A stretch of DNA of 5,216 nt from Bacilli bacterium (GTDB lineage Bacteria; Bacillota_I; Bacilli_A; Izemoplasmatales; Hujiaoplasmataceae). The position numbers and the translations under genes are program-made. The notes below the pieces were generated by a model. The model made no database searches. It was not told the origin of the DNA and saw only the letters and a list, made by a program, of their open reading frames with translations. Where the stretch lies: contig JAGYMP010000152.1 of assembly GCA_018400565.1 (NCBI GenBank), positions 1-5,216 of the forward strand, read 5' to 3'. Numbering within the stretch: the first letter of the stretch is position 1; the number at the start of each line of letters is the position of its first letter. Positions 5,168 through 5,216 of the stretch are shown here, in pieces.

Positions 5168-5216
5168 TGGCGACTCGGAAGGGATTCGAACCCCCGACCG
5201 ACGGCTTAGAAGGCCG
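5168..5216 (-). tRNA. tRNA-Arg (anticodon UCU), 5' half beyond window edge
   Basis: The visible 49 nt, read leftward, hold most of the anticodon arm, the variable loop CGGTC, the T arm (GGGGG, loop TTCGAAT, CCCTT) and the acceptor 3' strand CCGAGTC with G and encoded CCA. The loop CTTCTAA gives anticodon UCU, reading AGA. The 5' acceptor strand and D arm lie past 5216; the expected acceptor start is GACTCGG. Seven T residues directly follow the CCA, but no hairpin precedes them apart from the tRNA itself. The 3' half is almost the same as that of tRNA-Arg(CCU). Confidence 0.88.

Noticed and set aside
3733..5216. tRNA genes as an attachment site for an integrated element
   Set aside because: The repeated tRNA 3' halves look like attachment sites, but no integrase or phage gene is visible and the repeat is explained by tRNA homology.

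Overview
The window looks like ordinary chromosome from a moderately AT-rich, Gram-positive-type bacterium (Bacillota or a related lineage that uses the standard code). The reasons are strong GGAG-type ribosome binding sites, sigma-A-like TTGACA/TATAAT promoters, hairpin-plus-T-run terminators, tRNA genes with encoded CCA, and protein families common in that group. TGA ends the hydrolase and the glucosidase close to a terminator, so a Mycoplasma-type code is unlikely. I cannot name a genus.

Left part (1-1945). A Gfo/Idh/MocA-family oxidoreductase gene runs leftward off the window edge from 821. It is divergent from a rightward gene (943-1878) for a membrane-anchored alpha/beta hydrolase. The 121-bp gap between them carries a very good leftward promoter, a weaker rightward one and overlapping short palindromes. 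The hydrolase converges on a GH13 glucosidase gene, and the two share a compact hairpin with A/T tracts on both sides that should terminate transcription in both directions.

Middle part (1943-3735). The leftward GH13 gene encodes a 544-residue cytoplasmic alpha-glucosidase of the oligo-1,6-glucosidase type with all catalytic residues. It has its own -10 element and a 19-bp imperfect palindrome just downstream of the expected transcript start, which is a candidate repressor operator. Together with the oxidoreductase it points to carbohydrate metabolism, but no transporter or regulator lies in the window.

Right part (3733-5216). Everything is leftward: a partial tRNA-Arg(UCU) at the right edge, a DUF438/hemerythrin-like/PAS gene split by an in-frame TGA, then tRNA-Arg(CCU) and tRNA-Arg(CCG) with their own promoter and a terminator. 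So three arginine tRNAs with different anticodons sit within about 1.5 kb. The split sensor-like gene is probably one ancestral gene interrupted by a nonsense change, because the downstream half has only a TTG start and no Shine-Dalgarno sequence.

I see no mobile element, CRISPR array, phage gene or defence system. The most unusual items are the interrupted DUF438 gene with a degenerate hemerythrin-like domain, the tRNA-Arg cluster, and the candidate operator of the glucosidase gene.
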